NCBI GenBank assembly: GCA_009923345.1
Contig: RFTR01000127.1
Location: 1 to 5,760, forward strand
Direction: 5' to 3'
Length of the DNA: 5,760 nt
Source: Betaproteobacteria bacterium
Lineage (GTDB): Bacteria > Pseudomonadota > Gammaproteobacteria > Burkholderiales > Burkholderiaceae_C
Under the pieces are notes generated by a model. That model was not told the DNA's origin, did not search any database, and worked only from the letters and a program-made list of their open reading frames with translations. Positions within the stretch are counted from its first letter, which is position 1, and every line of letters begins with the position of its first letter. This document shows, piece after piece, positions 5,146-5,760 of this stretch. The position numbers and the translations under genes were made by a program.

Positions 5146-5760
5146 GTGAACGACGACCAACTGCTGCGCTACTCGCGCCATATCCTTCTGGACGATATCG
5201 GCATAGAGGGCCAGCAGAGATTACTCACTAGCCACGTATTGGTTGTAGGTGCAGGCGGTTTAGGTTCTCCTCTCGCCATGTACCTTGCAGCAAGTGGCGT
5301 CGGACACATCACTTTGGCAGACCCGGACAAGGTGGATCTCACCAACCTGCAACGCCAGATCGCCCACACCACTGACCGCGTGGGGCAGACCAAAGTCGGC
5401 TCTGCCGCGAAAGCGTTGCACGATATCAACCCCGAAGTACGTCTCACTCTGTTAGAGAAGCAATTGCAGTTCGACGACCTAAACCAACTGCTACCAGACA
5501 TCGACGTAGTGGTCGACTGCTGCGACAACTTCGCTACACGCCAGGCTGTTAACACAGCGTGTGTCAAGCACCGCGTGCCATTGGTCTCTGGCGCTGCTCT
5601 GCGCATGGACGGACAGATTGCGGTGTTTGATACGCGCGACGCACTGTCGCCTTGCTATGCATGCGTCTTTCCACCGACACCTGCACCACCCGAGACCCTG
5701 TGCTCCACCATGGGGGTGTTAGCGCCACTCGTGGGTGTGATTGGAACTATGCAGGCGATG
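5146..5760 (+). CDS. moeB: MoeB/ThiF/HesA-family E1-like adenylyltransferase, 5' part
   Basis: These cytoplasmic enzymes adenylate the C-terminal Gly-Gly of a ubiquitin-like sulfur carrier: MoaD for molybdopterin (MoeB), ThiS for thiamine (ThiF). The frame is open for 205 codons to the right edge; relatives have about 250. Visible features are RYSRHILL (residues 8-15), the nucleotide loop GAGGLGS (35-41), Asp59, the LTNLQRQ block (65-71, Arg70), Lys83, Asp127 in DCCDN, PLVSGAALRMDGQI (145-158) and CYAC (170-173), the first half of a four-cysteine zinc site. Cys186 lies in the stretch that holds the thioester cysteine of related enzymes. The second zinc cysteine pair would lie beyond the edge. 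The start is GTG 5146-5148: no other start codon precedes it in frame near the ctpA end, and MNDDQLLRYSR is a typical beginning. The wording is closer to MoeB, but ThiF or a dual-use enzyme is not excluded. Confidence 0.93.
   Translation, partial: MNDDQLLRYSRHILLDDIGIEGQQRLLTSHVLVVGAGGLGSPLAMYLAASGVGHITLADPDKVDLTNLQRQIAHTTDRVGQTKVGSAAKALHDINPEVRLTLLEKQLQFDDLNQLLPDIDVVVDCCDNFATRQAVNTACVKHRVPLVSGAALRMDGQIAVFDTRDALSPCYACVFPPTPAPPETLCSTMGVLAPLVGVIGTMQAM

Noticed and set aside
5169..5606. Minus-strand open frame of 145 codons at the right end
   Set aside because: It lies opposite the MoeB-like gene, whose nucleotide-binding and cysteine motifs are clear. The product is Ser/Arg/Thr-rich without motifs.
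1..5760. Undescribed system, mobile element, CRISPR array or RNA gene
   Set aside because: Every gene belongs to a well-known family in a conserved order, gaps are under 100 bases, and I saw no repeat array, transposase, integrase, attachment site or tRNA/rRNA pattern.

Overview
This window is a housekeeping stretch of a proteobacterial chromosome, most likely a betaproteobacterium of the order Burkholderiales (probably Comamonadaceae-like). That placement is inferred from protein wording recalled from memory (for example the start of the S41 protease, the MoeB-like N-terminus and the RPGFFVGV stretch of PanC) and from gene order; no search was run. Base composition looks moderate, lower than in many Comamonadaceae. 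I see no mobile element, CRISPR array, tRNA, rRNA or sign of recent transfer, and no new defence or metabolic system.

Layout: (1) 1-539, plus strand, the 3' part of panC (pantothenate synthesis), cut by the window edge. (2) 544-2808, minus strand, in transcription order: a membrane-anchored rhodanese, grxC (glutaredoxin 3), a strong intrinsic terminator, secB (export chaperone) and gpsA (glycerol-3-phosphate dehydrogenase). gpsA meets panC tail to tail with only 4 bases between them. (3) 2809-2906, a 98-base divergent intergenic region. (4) 2907-5760, plus strand: gpmA (dPGM-type phosphoglycerate mutase), ctpA (S41 carboxy-terminal protease) and the 5' part of a moeB/thiF-type E1-like adenylyltransferase that runs off the right edge. 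The 51-base and 7-base gaps suggest one operon.

The rhodanese-grxC-secB-gpsA row facing a phosphoglycerate mutase matches the E. coli yibN-grxC-secB-gpsA row facing gpmM. The products are functionally mixed: thiol redox and sulfur transfer (rhodanese, GrxC), protein export and envelope proteolysis (SecB, CtpA), phospholipid precursor supply (GpsA), glycolysis (GpmA) and cofactor or sulfur-carrier activation (MoeB-like). This is an ancient conserved neighbourhood, not a dedicated pathway.

Points worth a second look: the terminator lies only 21 bases upstream of secB, with an extended -10-like box just before it. GpmA lacks the usual C-terminal tail. The mutase at this locus belongs to a different, non-homologous class from the one in E. 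coli. The ctpA ribosome binding site could pair with bases just after the gpmA stop. Three of the seven visible start codons are not ATG.
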